This document shows, one piece after another, positions 26,535 through 36,209 of a stretch of 64,000 bases of DNA (position 1 is its first letter; each line of letters starts with the position of its first letter). The DNA is from Vreelandella azerica (lineage in GTDB: Bacteria > Pseudomonadota > Gammaproteobacteria > Pseudomonadales > Halomonadaceae), in NCBI RefSeq assembly GCF_013112225.1, contig NZ_JABFHI010000002.1, forward strand, positions 496,001 to 560,000, given 5' to 3'. A program made the translations under genes and the position numbers. The notes beneath the pieces were generated by a model that was not told the DNA's origin, did no database searches, and saw nothing but the letters and a program-made list of their open reading frames with translations.

Positions 26535-27707
26535 TTAGCGCATTTTAAACGGATTTAGACCATTGGCCTGCTGCATCATCATGCGTTTGGCCAACGGGAA
26601 GCGCTCCGCCAGTTGCAGGCTGGCATCACCCAGGCGGCGTAGCGGGGCGGCGCCGGTAAACAGATGGTGGAAGCTTTCGGTGGCGGCAATCATCGCCTGG
26701 TTGGCAATACGCCGCTGGATTTCATAGCGGTGCAGGGCGGTACTGTCGCCTACGTCGCGCTGGGCGAGTAGGGTTTCCGCCAGGGCGTCGGCATCGTGTA
26801 GGCCGATATTCAGCCCCTGACCGGCCAGCGGGTGGACGACGTGAGCGGCATCACCAATCAGCACCAGGCGCTTGGCGATATAGCGCCTGGCGTGTTGGCG
26901 TCGGATTGGAAAGCTGGCGCGTCCGGTGACGCGGATCAGGCTGCCCAGGCGCTTGGGAAAGGCGGCCTCAATGGCGTCTTTCAGGCTCTCATCGCTGAGC
27001 ATTTCCCGCTCGCGGGTGGCGGTATCGCTGTCGTACCACACTAGGGAGGCATGGTGGCCGGGCAGCGGCAGCATGGCGATAGGCCCGGTGGGGGTGAAGC
27101 ATTGCCAGCTGACATCCTGCTCGGGCAGCTCGGTTTCCACATTGGTGATCAGCGCCCGCTGGTGGTAGTCATAGGTGGTGATCTCGATCCCAGCCAGCTC
27201 ACGCAGGGTCGAGCGGGCACCGTCAGCGCCGACGATCAAGCCAGCGTTGAGAATCTTGCCGTTATCCAGCTCGATGACGCGGGCATCGCTGGCGGCCATG
27301 GTGGAGACAGGGGCGCAGTGAGTATAGAGAGTAACGCCGGGCATGCGTTCAAGGCGCTCCCAAAGCGCGTACTGCAGAGTACGGTTCTCGATAAATACGC
27401 CAAACCGATCCATCCCGCTGTCTTCGGCGGAAAAGTGGCTATGGCCCTTGCCATCCTGGTTCCACACTTCGATATGTCGGAAGGTACAGCAACGTTCTTC
27501 AGGTAAGGCGGTATCGCTGGCTTCGATAAACGCCAGCGAGCGGGCATTGAGCGAGGAAATGCGCAGGTCAAAATCGCCTTCAGGGGGCGTGGGCGGTGCG
27601 CCTTGCTCTACCAGGCCGACATTCATACCGGCGTAGCCTAGCCGCGCCGCCAGCGCCGCACCCACCATTCCACCGCCAATGATGACCACTTCATGATCGC
27701 GTTGCAT
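26535..27707 (-). CDS. UbiH/UbiF/VisC-type FAD-dependent hydroxylase of ubiquinone synthesis
   Basis: I start at the ATG at 27707 (MQRDHEVVIIGGGMVGAALA) because GGAG lies 7 bp upstream. The 390-residue protein has the FAD-binding GGGMVGAALAARLG motif, the DGARSTLRE motif near residue 160, and the second FAD motif GDAAHVVHPLAGQGLNIGLH. These enzymes hydroxylate the benzoquinone ring at C1, C5 or C6 during ubiquinone synthesis. Which position this one acts on (UbiF, UbiI or UbiH) I cannot tell. It stands alone on its strand, upstream of the antitoxin gene. Confidence 0.85.
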   Translation of the reverse strand: MQRDHEVVIIGGGMVGAALAARLGYAGMNVGLVEQGAPPTPPEGDFDLRISSLNARSLAFIEASDTALPEERCCTFRHIEVWNQDGKGHSHFSAEDSGMDRFGVFIENRTLQYALWERLERMPGVTLYTHCAPVSTMAASDARVIELDNGKILNAGLIVGADGARSTLRELAGIEITTYDYHQRALITNVETELPEQDVSWQCFTPTGPIAMLPLPGHHASLVWYDSDTATREREMLSDESLKDAIEAAFPKRLGSLIRVTGRASFPIRRQHARRYIAKRLVLIGDAAHVVHPLAGQGLNIGLHDADALAETLLAQRDVGDSTALHRYEIQRRIANQAMIAATESFHHLFTGAAPLRRLGDASLQLAERFPLAKRMMMQQANGLNPFKMR

Positions 27708-27853
27708 GCAGATTCTCCTACCCAAAAACGTGACCCAGGCCCACTGTCTGGCCTGAAGTTGTTAAACTGATCATCACAGTATCGTTGAGATGTACAAGCC
27801 TTGCCTAGGGGTTAACATTATTCTGTGACCAAATCTTGATACAGGTAAAGAAA

Positions 27854-28737
27854 ATGCACACAAATGTCGAGCAGGCAGGTGAGGCTCTGGCCGATTATAT
27901 CGACCGCTACCGCAAGCTGTGGGTGATCAGCGGGGCGGGGGTGAGCACCGACAGTGGCATTCCTGACTACCGCGGCGTTGATGGCCAGTGGAAGCGCCCC
28001 CGCCGGTTCAGCATGCTGATTTCATGGCTTCGCTGAGTGTTCGCAAGCGTTACTGGGCGCGGGCCCTGGTCGGGTTTCGGGCGCTGAGTGATGCCCCGGT
28101 CAGCGGTGCGCATCGTGCCCTGGCGGCGCTGGAGCGCATGGGCTATATCGAACAGTTGGTCACCCAGAACGTGGATCGCTTGCATCAGCGCGCAGGCTCG
28201 CAGCGGGTGATTGATCTGCATGGCCGTGCTGATCTGGTGTCGTGCATGTCCTGCCGCTACCGCATGATGCGCCACGCCATGCACGCTGAGATGGCGCGGA
28301 TGAACCCCGCCTTTGCCCATCTGCAGGCAGGCCACGCGCCTGATGGCGATGCGGATCTGGAGATGGATTTCAGCACCTTCAAGGTGCTGGACTGCCCGCG
28401 TTGCAGCGGCATCCTGAAACCCGAGGTGGTCTACTACGGCGATGTGGTGCCCGCCAAGCGCCGTCAGGCGGCTGAAGAAGGTTTGCAGCGTTCCCAGGCA
28501 GTACTCACGGTGGGGACGTCGCTGATGGTGTTTTCCGGCTACCGCTTTTGCCGCCAGGCCCATGCCCAAGGTTTGCCGTTGGCGTCGTTATCCCTCGGGG
28601 TCACCCGTGCTGATGGACTGATGGCCCAGCGTTGGCAGGCGCCGATTACCCCCGTGCTGGAACACGCGCTGCACTGCCTGCAGGGCAACGCCCGTTCAAC
28701 GCGCCCTGGAGACCCAGGGGTTGCCCTCGTGCCATAG
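27854..28737 (+). CDS. Sir2 family NAD-dependent protein deacylase (frame broken at 27997-28001)
   Basis: ATG 27854 (MHTNVEQAGEALADYIDRYR) is preferred; a TTG 18 bp upstream is possible. The frame shifts at five C (27997-28001); one extra C gives KRPPPVQHADFMASLSVRKR and about 294 residues. Sirtuin motifs are all present: SGAGVSTDSGIPDYRG (NAD binding), TQNVDRLH, the catalytic His in IDLHGR, and two zinc-binding pairs (CMSC and CPRC). The length is above the 230-280 of bacterial CobB, closer to the SIR2 class with an N-terminal extension. Its last 42 bp overlap the convergent glycosylase gene. Confidence 0.85.
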
Positions 28738-29358
28738 CCGCCAGGGCGCATCGCGGTCAGCGGGCTGGGCGTAGTCGATACCGACCCGCGGGCCGCTGGC
28801 AATCACGGCAGGAGCTGCTGCCTGAGTGATCCAGAGTTGCTCTGAGCGAGTCATGTCATGGCCATACAGGGCTTTATCCACCCTGAGTGCGCGGGTCAGC
28901 TTGCCGGGGCCATTACACAGTTGGCGGCCCTTGGCGTTGCGCAGGGCGCGCATGGCGTCTTCACCCTCCACGGGTTCCACGGCGCGGATCAGCACGGCGC
29001 AGGGGTTGCCTTCAGGCTGGGTGACCACATTCAACAGCCAATGCATGCCATACACCAAATACACATAGGCGTGGCCCGGTGGCCCGAACATGGCCTCGGT
29101 TCTGGGCGTTTTACGCCGATGGGCATGGCAGGCGGAGTCTTCCGAGCCTCGATAGGCTTCGGTTTCCACAATTTGGGCGATCATCAATTTGCCCTGATGA
29201 AGGCGTACCAGTTGGCAGCCCAGAAGATCGCGCGCCACCTGCAAGGTATCGCGGTCATAGAAATCTCTGGGCAGCGGCAAGGGGGAGTGAGGCAAAAGCG
29301 CCGACGCAGGTGCCGATGTGGATGTGGACGAAGCGCTTGAAAGGCCAGATGGCGTCAT
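28696..29358 (-). CDS. DNA-3-methyladenine glycosylase, AAG/MPG type
   Basis: I start at 29358 (MTPSGLSSASSTSTSAPASA); the longer upstream frame has a non-conserved sequence. The 220-residue protein has the family's core: FYDRDTLQVARDLLGCQLVR, the catalytic glutamate in IVETEAYRGSEDSACHA, FGPPGHAYVYLVYGMHWLLN, and the late LCNGPGKLTRAL. It removes 3-methyladenine and other alkylated purines in base-excision repair. The Ser/Ala/Thr-rich N-terminus is probably disordered. The gene is convergent with the sirtuin, overlapping its end by 42 bp. Confidence 0.9.
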   Translation of the reverse strand: MTPSGLSSASSTSTSAPASALLPHSPLPLPRDFYDRDTLQVARDLLGCQLVRLHQGKLMIAQIVETEAYRGSEDSACHAHRRKTPRTEAMFGPPGHAYVYLVYGMHWLLNVVTQPEGNPCAVLIRAVEPVEGEDAMRALRNAKGRQLCNGPGKLTRALRVDKALYGHDMTRSEQLWITQAAAPAVIASGPRVGIDYAQPADRDAPWRLWHEGNPWVSRAR

Positions 29359-29428
29359 CTTGTCGCCTATTACTTGAGTAAAATGATAGGGTATTATAAC
29401 GCTCAACAGATCAACAGTGGAGACCCCC

Positions 29429-30892
29429 ATGCTGGCATTTGAACACCAATTTGCAACCCTGCCCGAGCCGTTATGGGTTGCCTGCCAACCCACGCCCGTT
29501 GAGGCCCCACGCCTGATTGCCTTCAATCAGCCACTGGCCGATGCCTTAGGCTTGGGGGAGGTGCCGGATGATGCCAGCCTGGCTGAGTGGTTCAGCGGTA
29601 ACGCCCTGCCGCCCGGTGCCGAACCCAAGGCGTTAGGCTATGCGGGCCATCAGTTCGGTAACTTTGTGCCCCAGTTGGGAGATGGCCGTGCGCTGCTGCT
29701 GGGGGAAGTGGTTGATCAGAACGGTGTTCGCCGCGATATCCAGCTCAAAGGCAGCGGGCGCACGCCGTTTTCACGCGGTGGCGATGGCCGCTCGCCCCTT
29801 GGCCCGGTGCTGCGCGAATATCTGGTCAGTGAAGCCATGGCGGCGATGGGCGTTCCCACGACCCGTGCCCTGGCGGCGGTGGCCAGCGGCGAGCGGGTGA
29901 TGCGCCAGATGGTCGAGCCGGGGGCGGTGTTGACCCGGGTGGCCGCCAGCCACGTGCGGGTTGGCACCTTCCAGTTTGTGGCGGCGCGTCAGGATCACAC
30001 GGCCCTCAAGGCGCTGGCGGATTTCGTCATCGAGCGCCATTACCCAGAGGCGCAACAGGCGGAGCAGCCCTACCTGGCGCTGCTCGAAGCCGTCCTGCAG
30101 CGTCAGGCGGCGCTGGTGGCCAAATGGATGGGCGTTGGCTTTATTCATGGGGTAATGAACACCGATAACATGAGCATTGCTGGGGAGACCATTGATTACG
30201 GCCCCTGCGCCTTTATGGAGCAGTTCGACCCACAAAAGGTCTACAGCTCGATTGATCAGGGCAAACGCTACGCGTTTTCCAACCAGCCGTTGATTGCCCA
30301 GTGGAATCTGGCGCGTTTTGCCGAATGTCTGCTGCCGTTACTGGAAGGTGAGCAGGAGACCCGCGTATCCCAGCTGACCGACATTCTGCGTGGCTTTGAT
30401 GGTGTGTTTGCCGCCGAGCAGCAGCGTATTCACGCCGACAAGCTGGGGCTTGACGCCGATAATGATCAGGCCAGCCAGCTGATGGCTGCCCTTGAAGCCC
30501 AGATGCAACAGGGGCGCATGGACATGACTGCCACCTTTGATGCGCTGACCCAGCTGGCCCGAGCGCCGGGCGATACCTCGCGTCAGGCTCTGCTGGCCCT
30601 ATCGGCCATCCCTGAGGCGCTGGCGCCCTGGGTAGATGAATGGCAAGCACACCAGGTGGCCAGCCAGGATGAACAGCGCTGGCAGGCCATGCGCCAGGCG
30701 AATCCGCTGATTATTCCGCGTAATCACCGCGTGGAAGAGGCTATTCAGGCGGCTAATGATGGCGATCTTGCGCCCTTCCACCGCCTGCTGGCAGCGGTGA
30801 CAACCCCCTATACAGATACCGCTGACACCCGCGAACTCAGCAAGCCAGCGAACGAGCAGCAGCAGGTACTGCGCACTTTCTGTGGCACCTGA
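29429..30892 (+). CDS. selO: Protein adenylyltransferase SelO (YdiU/UPF0061)
   Basis: I choose ATG 29429 (MLAFEHQFATLPEPLW) because GTGGAG lies 6-10 bp upstream; an in-frame GTG at 29417 would add four residues. The 487-residue protein has the SelO pseudokinase motifs GYAGHQFGNFVPQLGDGRA, KGSGRTPFSRGGDGRSPLGP, GVMNTDNMSIAGETIDYGPC and the C-terminal TFCGT. Bacterial SelO usually ends in Cys-containing CG(T), as here. SelO transfers AMP from ATP to Ser/Thr/Tyr of partner proteins and is linked to redox stress. It stands alone on its strand, with dinB 82 bp downstream. Confidence 0.93.
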   Translation: MLAFEHQFATLPEPLWVACQPTPVEAPRLIAFNQPLADALGLGEVPDDASLAEWFSGNALPPGAEPKALGYAGHQFGNFVPQLGDGRALLLGEVVDQNGVRRDIQLKGSGRTPFSRGGDGRSPLGPVLREYLVSEAMAAMGVPTTRALAAVASGERVMRQMVEPGAVLTRVAASHVRVGTFQFVAARQDHTALKALADFVIERHYPEAQQAEQPYLALLEAVLQRQAALVAKWMGVGFIHGVMNTDNMSIAGETIDYGPCAFMEQFDPQKVYSSIDQGKRYAFSNQPLIAQWNLARFAECLLPLLEGEQETRVSQLTDILRGFDGVFAAEQQRIHADKLGLDADNDQASQLMAALEAQMQQGRMDMTATFDALTQLARAPGDTSRQALLALSAIPEALAPWVDEWQAHQVASQDEQRWQAMRQANPLIIPRNHRVEEAIQAANDGDLAPFHRLLAAVTTPYTDTADTRELSKPANEQQQVLRTFCGT

Positions 30893-30974
30893 TACCCGCT
30901 GGGTGTGGCAGCCTTGCTACGCGCCGCGTCGCCTGTGGTAAACTGTTCATTCTTACAGGGTGAGAGGGCGGTAG

Positions 30975-32020
30975 GTGCGCAAAATCATTCATTGCGACTG
31001 CGACTGTTTCTATGCAGCCGTAGAAATGCGTGACAATCCGGCCCTACGTGATATCCCCATTGCCATCGGGGGTAGCGTGGAGCGCCGGGGAGTGGTGGCC
31101 ACCTGCAACTATCCGGCGCGTGCCTTTGGCATTCATTCTGCCATGCCCATGGCTCAGGCGCTGAAGCGCTGCCCGCATCTGACGGTAGTACGCGGCGATA
31201 TGGCCAAATACAAGGCCGTTGCCCGGGAAGTCTTTGCCATCTACCGCGAGATAACGCCGTTGATTGAGCCACTTTCCCTGGATGAAGCCTATCTGGATGT
31301 TTCCGCCATCACCGCTTATCAGGGCAGCGCCACTCGTATGGCCGAAGCGATTCGCGCCCGGGTGCGTGATGAAGTCGGCATTGTGGTTTCCGCCGGCGTG
31401 GCGCCCAACAAATTTCTGGCCAAGATTGCCAGCGACTGGCACAAGCCAGATGGCCTGTGCGTGATCCCCCTGAGGCTATAGACGATTTTGTGCGCGAGCT
31501 GCCAGTCACCAAGATTCACGGCGTCGGCCCGCGCACCGCTGAAAAACTGCATGGCCTGGGGATCCATACCTGTGCCGACCTGCGCGAGTGGGCACTGGTG
31601 GAGTTGGTGGAGCGGTTCGGCCGCTTTGGCGAACGCCTTCACGCCCTGGCCTATGGCCGCGACGAGCGCCCGGTAAAAACCCAGCGCGAACGCAAATCAG
31701 TGAGTACCGAACAAACCTACCCGCAAGACTTGCCCACCCTGGAAAGCTGCCGTGAGGCGCTGCCCGCCCTGATCGCCGATCTCGAACAACGCTATGCCAA
31801 GCTCGACCCACCGCCCGGCGTGCGCGGCGCCATGGTCAAGGTCAAGTTCAACGACTTCACCCAAACCACCGTGGAACACGCCGACCCCGCCCCGGATGCC
31901 GCCCAGTTTGAAGGCCTGTTAAACATTGGCTGGCAGCGCGGCAACCGCCCGGTACGCCTGCTCGGCGTGGGGTATCGGCTGGCGGAAGAAGCCGGTGCCC
32001 AGCAGTTGGCGCTGTTTTGA
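30975..32020 (+). CDS. dinB: DNA polymerase IV (frame broken at 31466-31470)
   Basis: GTG 30975 is the start ([20 protein letters not shown]). The frame shifts at five C (31466-31470); one extra C gives [20 protein letters not shown] and 348 residues, the normal size. Y-family motifs are present: [11 protein letters not shown] (metal-binding Asp and steric gate region), [10 protein letters not shown] (catalytic Asp-Glu), and the helix-hairpin-helix [12 protein letters not shown]. The C-terminus QLALF is a beta-clamp binding motif. The enzyme carries out translesion synthesis in the SOS response. No LexA-like CTG-N10-CAG operator is evident upstream, so I cannot say it is SOS-regulated. Confidence 0.9.
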
Positions 32021-32138
32021 TCAGCTTATTAAAGGCTTGACGCCTCTGAAGGGGAGCGTTAAAACAGATGTATGATAGATTGGTTTAACAATGAATAACC
32101 GTTGTCCAGTGACTGATTGACGACTTTGCGAGCCTGAT

Positions 32139-32938
32139 ATGACTGCTGATAATACCCAACGCCCCCGTTTAGTGTTTGCCCATGCCAATGGCTTTCCGGG
32201 GATGAGTTATCGCAGCCTGCTGGCGCCGCTGTCGGAGCAGTTTGATCTGCACCCGCTGGACCGACTGGGGCATCACCCGGAGTACCCGGTGAACCATAAC
32301 TGGGCGAACCTGGTGGATGAGTTGCTGGCGCAGTTGCCTGCAATGGGCGCGCCGGTATTCGGGGTTGGGCATTCGCTGGGTGGCACCCTGATGGCTATGG
32401 CCGCGGCCAAGGCGCCAGAGCGCTTTCACGGGGTCGTGATGCTTGACCCGCCCTTGATGCTGGGCACGGATGCATGGGTGATGAAAGCGGCCAAACGCTT
32501 CGGATTTATTGACCGTATCACCCCCGCTGGAAAGACCCTGGGGCGGCGCACCGTGTGGCCGGGCCGTGAAGCCATGGGGATATACCTGCGTCGCCGTGGG
32601 CTCTTCCGTCAGTTCACGCCAGAGGCGCTCAATGACTATATTGAAGCGGGAACGCGGCTCCTTGACGATGGCCGCGCTGAACTGACCTTTGACCCCACGA
32701 TTGAAGTCGCCATTTTTCGCCATCTGCCAGACCACCTGACGCGCCTGCCCAGGCGGCTCAAGGTGCCGGTCAGCATAGTAGCTGGAGAAGCCTCGGATCT
32801 GCTGACGGCGGGGCGTATCAAACGCCTGGAGCGCCACGGCTTGCAGGTAGATAAAGTGCCCGGTTCCCATATGTTTCCCATGGAGCACCCTGAAGAGACG
32901 CGTAGCGCTATTTTGCCGCCTGGCGGCGGCTAGCCTAG
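32139..32938 (+). CDS. Alpha/beta hydrolase (probable frame break at 32911-32914)
   Basis: The frame starts at 32139 (MTADNTQRPRLVFAHANGFP), with HANGFPG as the oxyanion-hole region and a nucleophile elbow GHSLGG (S near residue 79). The other triad members would be an Asp near SIVAGEASDLL and the His in SHMFPMEHPEETRSAI. As given the frame ends PPGGG at 32933; one more T in the run of four at 32911-32914 gives AIFAAWRRLA and a stop at 32938, a more typical end. Substrate unknown; esterase, lipase or thioesterase are possible. It is convergent with the bactofilin gene. Confidence 0.78.
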
Positions 32939-32947
32939 CCTGGCTGC

Positions 32948-32968
32948 AGCCAGCTTAATTGGCTTTTT
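32948..32968 (+). terminator. Possible terminator for the hydrolase gene
   Basis: AGCCA (32948-32952) pairs with TGGCT (32960-32964) and a T run follows. It overlaps the last codons of the convergent bactofilin gene. A CTGGCTGCAGCCAG palindrome (32940-32953) overlaps its left arm. Confidence 0.35.
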
Positions 32969-33572
32969 TGGCTGATTGTTCGTCGCCCGCCTGCTGGTTA
33001 TTTTTACTGGCACTATCGGTGTCGGTGGTTTTAGCCTTGGGAGACAGCGTGGCTTTGCTGACGGCTGCTGTGCCCGACGAAGAGGGCGCTTTGTGGGTTC
33101 CAGTGTCAAAGATACGTTCGAAAATTTCGTTGGCCGGATCCATATCGATATTGCCACGGAATTTACTGCCATCCTCGATAATCAGGTTAGGGGTAATAAT
33201 GGTGCCTGAGACATTGGCGCCATCGTGGATAGTGACTTTTTCCAGCGCAACCAGATTACCTTCTACCCGCCCGGAAACATGCAGCGTGTGGGCATAGATA
33301 TTGCCATCCAGCGAGCCTTCCTGCCCCAGCGTGACTGTTTTTGCCTTGCAGGTCACGGTGCCCTCTACGTTGCCATCAATCGTCAGGTTTTCGTCACTGA
33401 AGATATCACCTTGTACGTCGGTATAGCGGCCTATTGAGGAGCCGGATTGGCTTGGCAGTGACGCTTTTGGAGCGCTGTCTGGAGCAATGCTGGCGAGACT
33501 GCTTTGCTGCTTGTTCTCGGGCTCAGCGCCTTTTTTAGGAGACACTGACGTTGAGTTGGATTTGTTGAACAT
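32955..33572 (-). CDS. Bactofilin (polymer-forming cytoskeletal protein)
   Basis: Start ATG 33572 (MFNKSNSTSVSPKKGAEPEN) follows AAGGGAAA. The 205-residue protein has disordered ends and a central bactofilin (DUF583) domain at about residues 48-155, built of short beta repeats such as QGDIFSDENLTIDGNVEGTV, LHVSGRVEGNLVALEKVTIH and GANVSGTIITPNLIIEDGSK. The glycine-rich repeats form a beta helix that polymerises into filaments for cell shape, cell wall and polar structures. It is divergent from a second bactofilin-like gene across a 191 bp AT-rich gap. The charged C-terminal tail may be regulatory. Confidence 0.85.
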   Translation of the reverse strand: MFNKSNSTSVSPKKGAEPENKQQSSLASIAPDSAPKASLPSQSGSSIGRYTDVQGDIFSDENLTIDGNVEGTVTCKAKTVTLGQEGSLDGNIYAHTLHVSGRVEGNLVALEKVTIHDGANVSGTIITPNLIIEDGSKFRGNIDMDPANEIFERIFDTGTHKAPSSSGTAAVSKATLSPKAKTTDTDSASKNNQQAGDEQSAKKAN

Positions 33573-33763
33573 CGCTATTTCCCTTGTTGGTTTGTGTGAA
33601 TGTGTATTCATTTGTTGATTTTTATGAATTCAGCTACTCTAGCATGAAGATTCTAGTCAGTAAGTGTGTCATGTGTGTTTTACATTATTATTCTCACGGA
33701 TAAATCAAACTTAATGCGCTAGGTCCAGATGACTGATATCGCATATTACCCAAGGCTCTTGGC

Positions 33764-34330
33764 ATGATTGATCAAGGTGTATTGATTCTGGCGGGTGCGC
33801 TTTGCATGGTGCTGATTGTGGCTGATGGTTTGCGCCGTCGTCGTAAGAGCCACAAAAATGAATTAGCTGAGGAGGCGGCGGCTGCCCCGGCCTTATCCCA
33901 GAAGGTGTTGACGTCGGATCACCCAGAGCAACAACCAATTGATGCTGAAGTGGAATTGATGCCTGAACCGGCTGTGCACCGCGAGGAGCGTGGTAAAAGC
34001 CTATCGGCAGGTTGTCATATCGGGCCGGCCACAACGGTGCACGGCCATCTGATTGCGCGTGAGAGTGTAATTATCAAAGGGTGTATTCTCGGAGCCGTAC
34101 TGGCTGAAAATCAGCGCGTACACCTGGCATCCGGTGCTCATGTGACCGCTTCTATCAAGGGTGGGCAGGTCACCATTGACGGTAAGGTCGAGGGCGATAT
34201 TCATGCAACACAGCGTCTGGCGCTATTGCAGAAAGCCGATGTGCTGGGGAATGTCACCACCGTTCGATTTGATTGCTTAAGTGGTGCCAAGCTGCATGGT
34301 AGAGTGATGGCAGATAGTGAGGTCGGTTAA
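33764..34330 (+). CDS. Membrane-anchored bactofilin-like protein
   Basis: The 188-residue protein has an N-terminal membrane helix (VLILAGALCMVLIVADGLRR) followed by a basic RRRRKSHKNEL, a Glu/Ala-rich linker of about 45 residues, and a C-terminal beta-repeat domain (about residues 90-185) with bactofilin-type turns: HIGPATTVHGHLIARESVII, HLASGAHVTASIKGGQVTID and GKVEGDIHATQRLALL. The N-terminal anchor resembles that of ZipA, whose linker ties a cytosolic domain to the inner membrane. It is divergently paired with a soluble bactofilin, so it could anchor those filaments to the membrane (inferred). Confidence 0.72.
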   Translation: MIDQGVLILAGALCMVLIVADGLRRRRKSHKNELAEEAAAAPALSQKVLTSDHPEQQPIDAEVELMPEPAVHREERGKSLSAGCHIGPATTVHGHLIARESVIIKGCILGAVLAENQRVHLASGAHVTASIKGGQVTIDGKVEGDIHATQRLALLQKADVLGNVTTVRFDCLSGAKLHGRVMADSEVG

Positions 34331-34408
34331 CGCTTTCAGTGTCCGATGGCTCATATAGATTTCTTCATTGCCGTGTATGACTTAACGTGCATGACTTAAG
34401 GAGACACC

Positions 34409-34663
34409 ATGTATCTTTCTGTCCAGCTTAGTTTTTATCCACTAACCGATGATTTCAAACCGCCCGTGCGTGAAGTGGTGAAACGCCTGCAGGAAAGCGG
34501 CCTGGAGGTGTACCCCAACCGTATGAGCACCCAGGTGTTTGGTGAGTTTGATGCCGTCATGGCAGCGTTGTCTGATGTGATGAAGTGGTCATTTGAAACC
34601 TATGGCAAAGCTGCCTTTGTCGCCAACTTCCTGGAAGGGGATCGCCGCCCTGAGGGTGCATGA
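34409..34663 (+). CDS. YkoF/MTH1187-like small ligand-binding protein
   Basis: ATG 34409 follows AAGGAGA. The 84-residue product (MYLSVQLSFYPLTDDFKPPV, then YPNRMSTQVFGEFDAVMAAL) has the ferredoxin-like ACT/YkoF fold pattern, with a conserved Met-Ser-Thr-Gln and a C-terminal WSFETYGKAAFVANFL. Related proteins bind thiamine or a thiamine precursor. It is a stand-alone gene followed by a terminator shared with the convergent gabT. The specific ligand is not resolved. Confidence 0.65.
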   Translation: MYLSVQLSFYPLTDDFKPPVREVVKRLQESGLEVYPNRMSTQVFGEFDAVMAALSDVMKWSFETYGKAAFVANFLEGDRRPEGA

Positions 34664-34691
34664 GGCGCCGGGGCCTGTGATTGCCAGCCAC

Positions 34692-34720
34692 AAAAAAACC
34701 GCCCTTTCGGGCGGTTTTTT
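34692..34720. terminator. Bidirectional terminator between YkoF-like gene and gabT
   Basis: CCGCCC (34699-34704) and GGGCGG (34709-34714) pair around TTTC, with an A run before and a T run after, so it works on both strands. Confidence 0.9.
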
Positions 34721-34742
34721 AACATCTGACGTGAGAGATTGC

Positions 34743-36017
34743 TCAGGTCAGTGCCTCAAGGCAGGCCTCAACAATATCCAAGCCTTCATTGAGAACGCTG
34801 TCTTCGATAGTGACAGGCATCAAGAAGCGGATGGTATTACCGTGCAGACCACAGGACAGCAGAATCAGGCCGTGCTCACGCGCCTTGGCGCAGACCTTGG
34901 CTGTCAGTTCCGGATCAGGTGTGTGGTTGGCCTTGTCTTTGACCAGTTCGAATGCCGCCATGGCGCCCATGTTGCGAGCGTTATCGACACAATCAAACTT
35001 GTTTTCCCAGCCGCCGAAACGCTCGGCCAGTTTATTACCCAGTGCCTGGCTTTTCTCGAGGATGTTTTCTTCCTCGAAAACTTCCATCACGGCCAGTGCA
35101 GCCGCACAGGAGGTCGGGCTACCGGTGTAGGTGCCGCCCAGTGAGTTAGGGCCGGAAGCATCCATATGCTTGTCGGTGCCCACAACCGCTGAGATCGGCA
35201 TGCCGTCTGCCATGCTCTTGGCCATGGTCATCAGGTCCGGCTCAACGCCGCTGTGTTCAATGGCGAACATCTTGCCAGTACGCCCAAAGCCAGACTGGAC
35301 TTCGTCAATGATCATCAGGATGCCGTGCTCGTCACAGATCGCACGCACCTTCTCAAGGAAGCTCTTCGGCGCCGGGTAGAAACCGCCTTCACCCAGCACA
35401 GGCTCCAGTACGATAGCCGCAGTGTTGTTGACACCGGCATCGGTTTTCAGCGCCATGTGCAGGCCGCGCAGCGCTTCGTCTTCGCTTACGCCATGGTAAT
35501 CAACCGGGTAGGGCGCACGGAAAACAGTGCCCGGCATGGGGCCGAAATCGGTCTGGTAAGGAGCGACCTTGCCGTTCATGGCCATGGTGTAGAAGGTACG
35601 CCCGTGGTAGCCGCCATCAAAACAGATGATGTTGGAACGGCCGGTAGCGGCACGCGCAATCTTGATGGCGTTTTCCAGTGCTTCAGCGCCGGAGTTAGCC
35701 AGCATGACCTTGGCATGGCCGCGAACAGGGACGATCTGGCTGAGCTTTTCAGCTACCTTCACGTAGCCTTCATAAGGCATGACGGTCTGGCAGGTGTGCA
35801 TCACCTTATCCAACTGCGCTTTGACGGCGGCAACGACTTTAGGATGGCGATGACCGACGTTGAGTACACCGATACCGCCCGCGAAGTCGATGAAGCGGTT
35901 GCCGTCGGCATCCCAGATTTCAGCGTTTTCAGCACGGTCAGCAAAGGCCGTGGCGGGGCTGGCAGCACCGGCAGCAACATATTTGAGTTTCAGTTCGTTC
36001 AGTTCTGCGTTACTCAT
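34743..36017 (-). CDS. gabT: 4-aminobutyrate / 5-aminovalerate aminotransferase
   Basis: A 424-residue class III PLP aminotransferase. Typical motifs are FIDFAGGIGVLNVGHRHPKV, the PLP-phosphate binding NSGAEALENAIKIAR, IDEVQSGFGRTGKMFA (Asp for the PLP ring), and the Schiff-base lysine in LMTMAKSMADGMPISA. It converts GABA, or 5-aminovalerate, with 2-oxoglutarate to the semialdehyde and glutamate. Because the next genes concern glutaryl-CoA and L-2-hydroxyglutarate, the 5-aminovalerate role (DavT) of lysine breakdown is at least as likely as GABA use. gabD is not in this window. The gap of 192 bp to the next gene upstream may hold its promoter. Confidence 0.9.
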   Translation of the reverse strand: MSNAELNELKLKYVAAGAASPATAFADRAENAEIWDADGNRFIDFAGGIGVLNVGHRHPKVVAAVKAQLDKVMHTCQTVMPYEGYVKVAEKLSQIVPVRGHAKVMLANSGAEALENAIKIARAATGRSNIICFDGGYHGRTFYTMAMNGKVAPYQTDFGPMPGTVFRAPYPVDYHGVSEDEALRGLHMALKTDAGVNNTAAIVLEPVLGEGGFYPAPKSFLEKVRAICDEHGILMIIDEVQSGFGRTGKMFAIEHSGVEPDLMTMAKSMADGMPISAVVGTDKHMDASGPNSLGGTYTGSPTSCAAALAVMEVFEEENILEKSQALGNKLAERFGGWENKFDCVDNARNMGAMAAFELVKDKANHTPDPELTAKVCAKAREHGLILLSCGLHGNTIRFLMPVTIEDSVLNEGLDIVEACLEALT

Positions 36018-36209
36018 GGTGTCTCCTCTTGTGAGTGACGACTCAATAGAAAAGTAATATTCAGCTTGGCGTCTAAGGTAATGTCACGCACCTTGCGTTA
36101 GCGTGAATGGCCTTTAATTGTGGTTCATATTGTAACGCTTTCAGCACCATTTATACACTTTAGATATAAGTAGCTGTTTTTTAAAGCTTAAAGCGGTATT
36201 TTGAATTGC

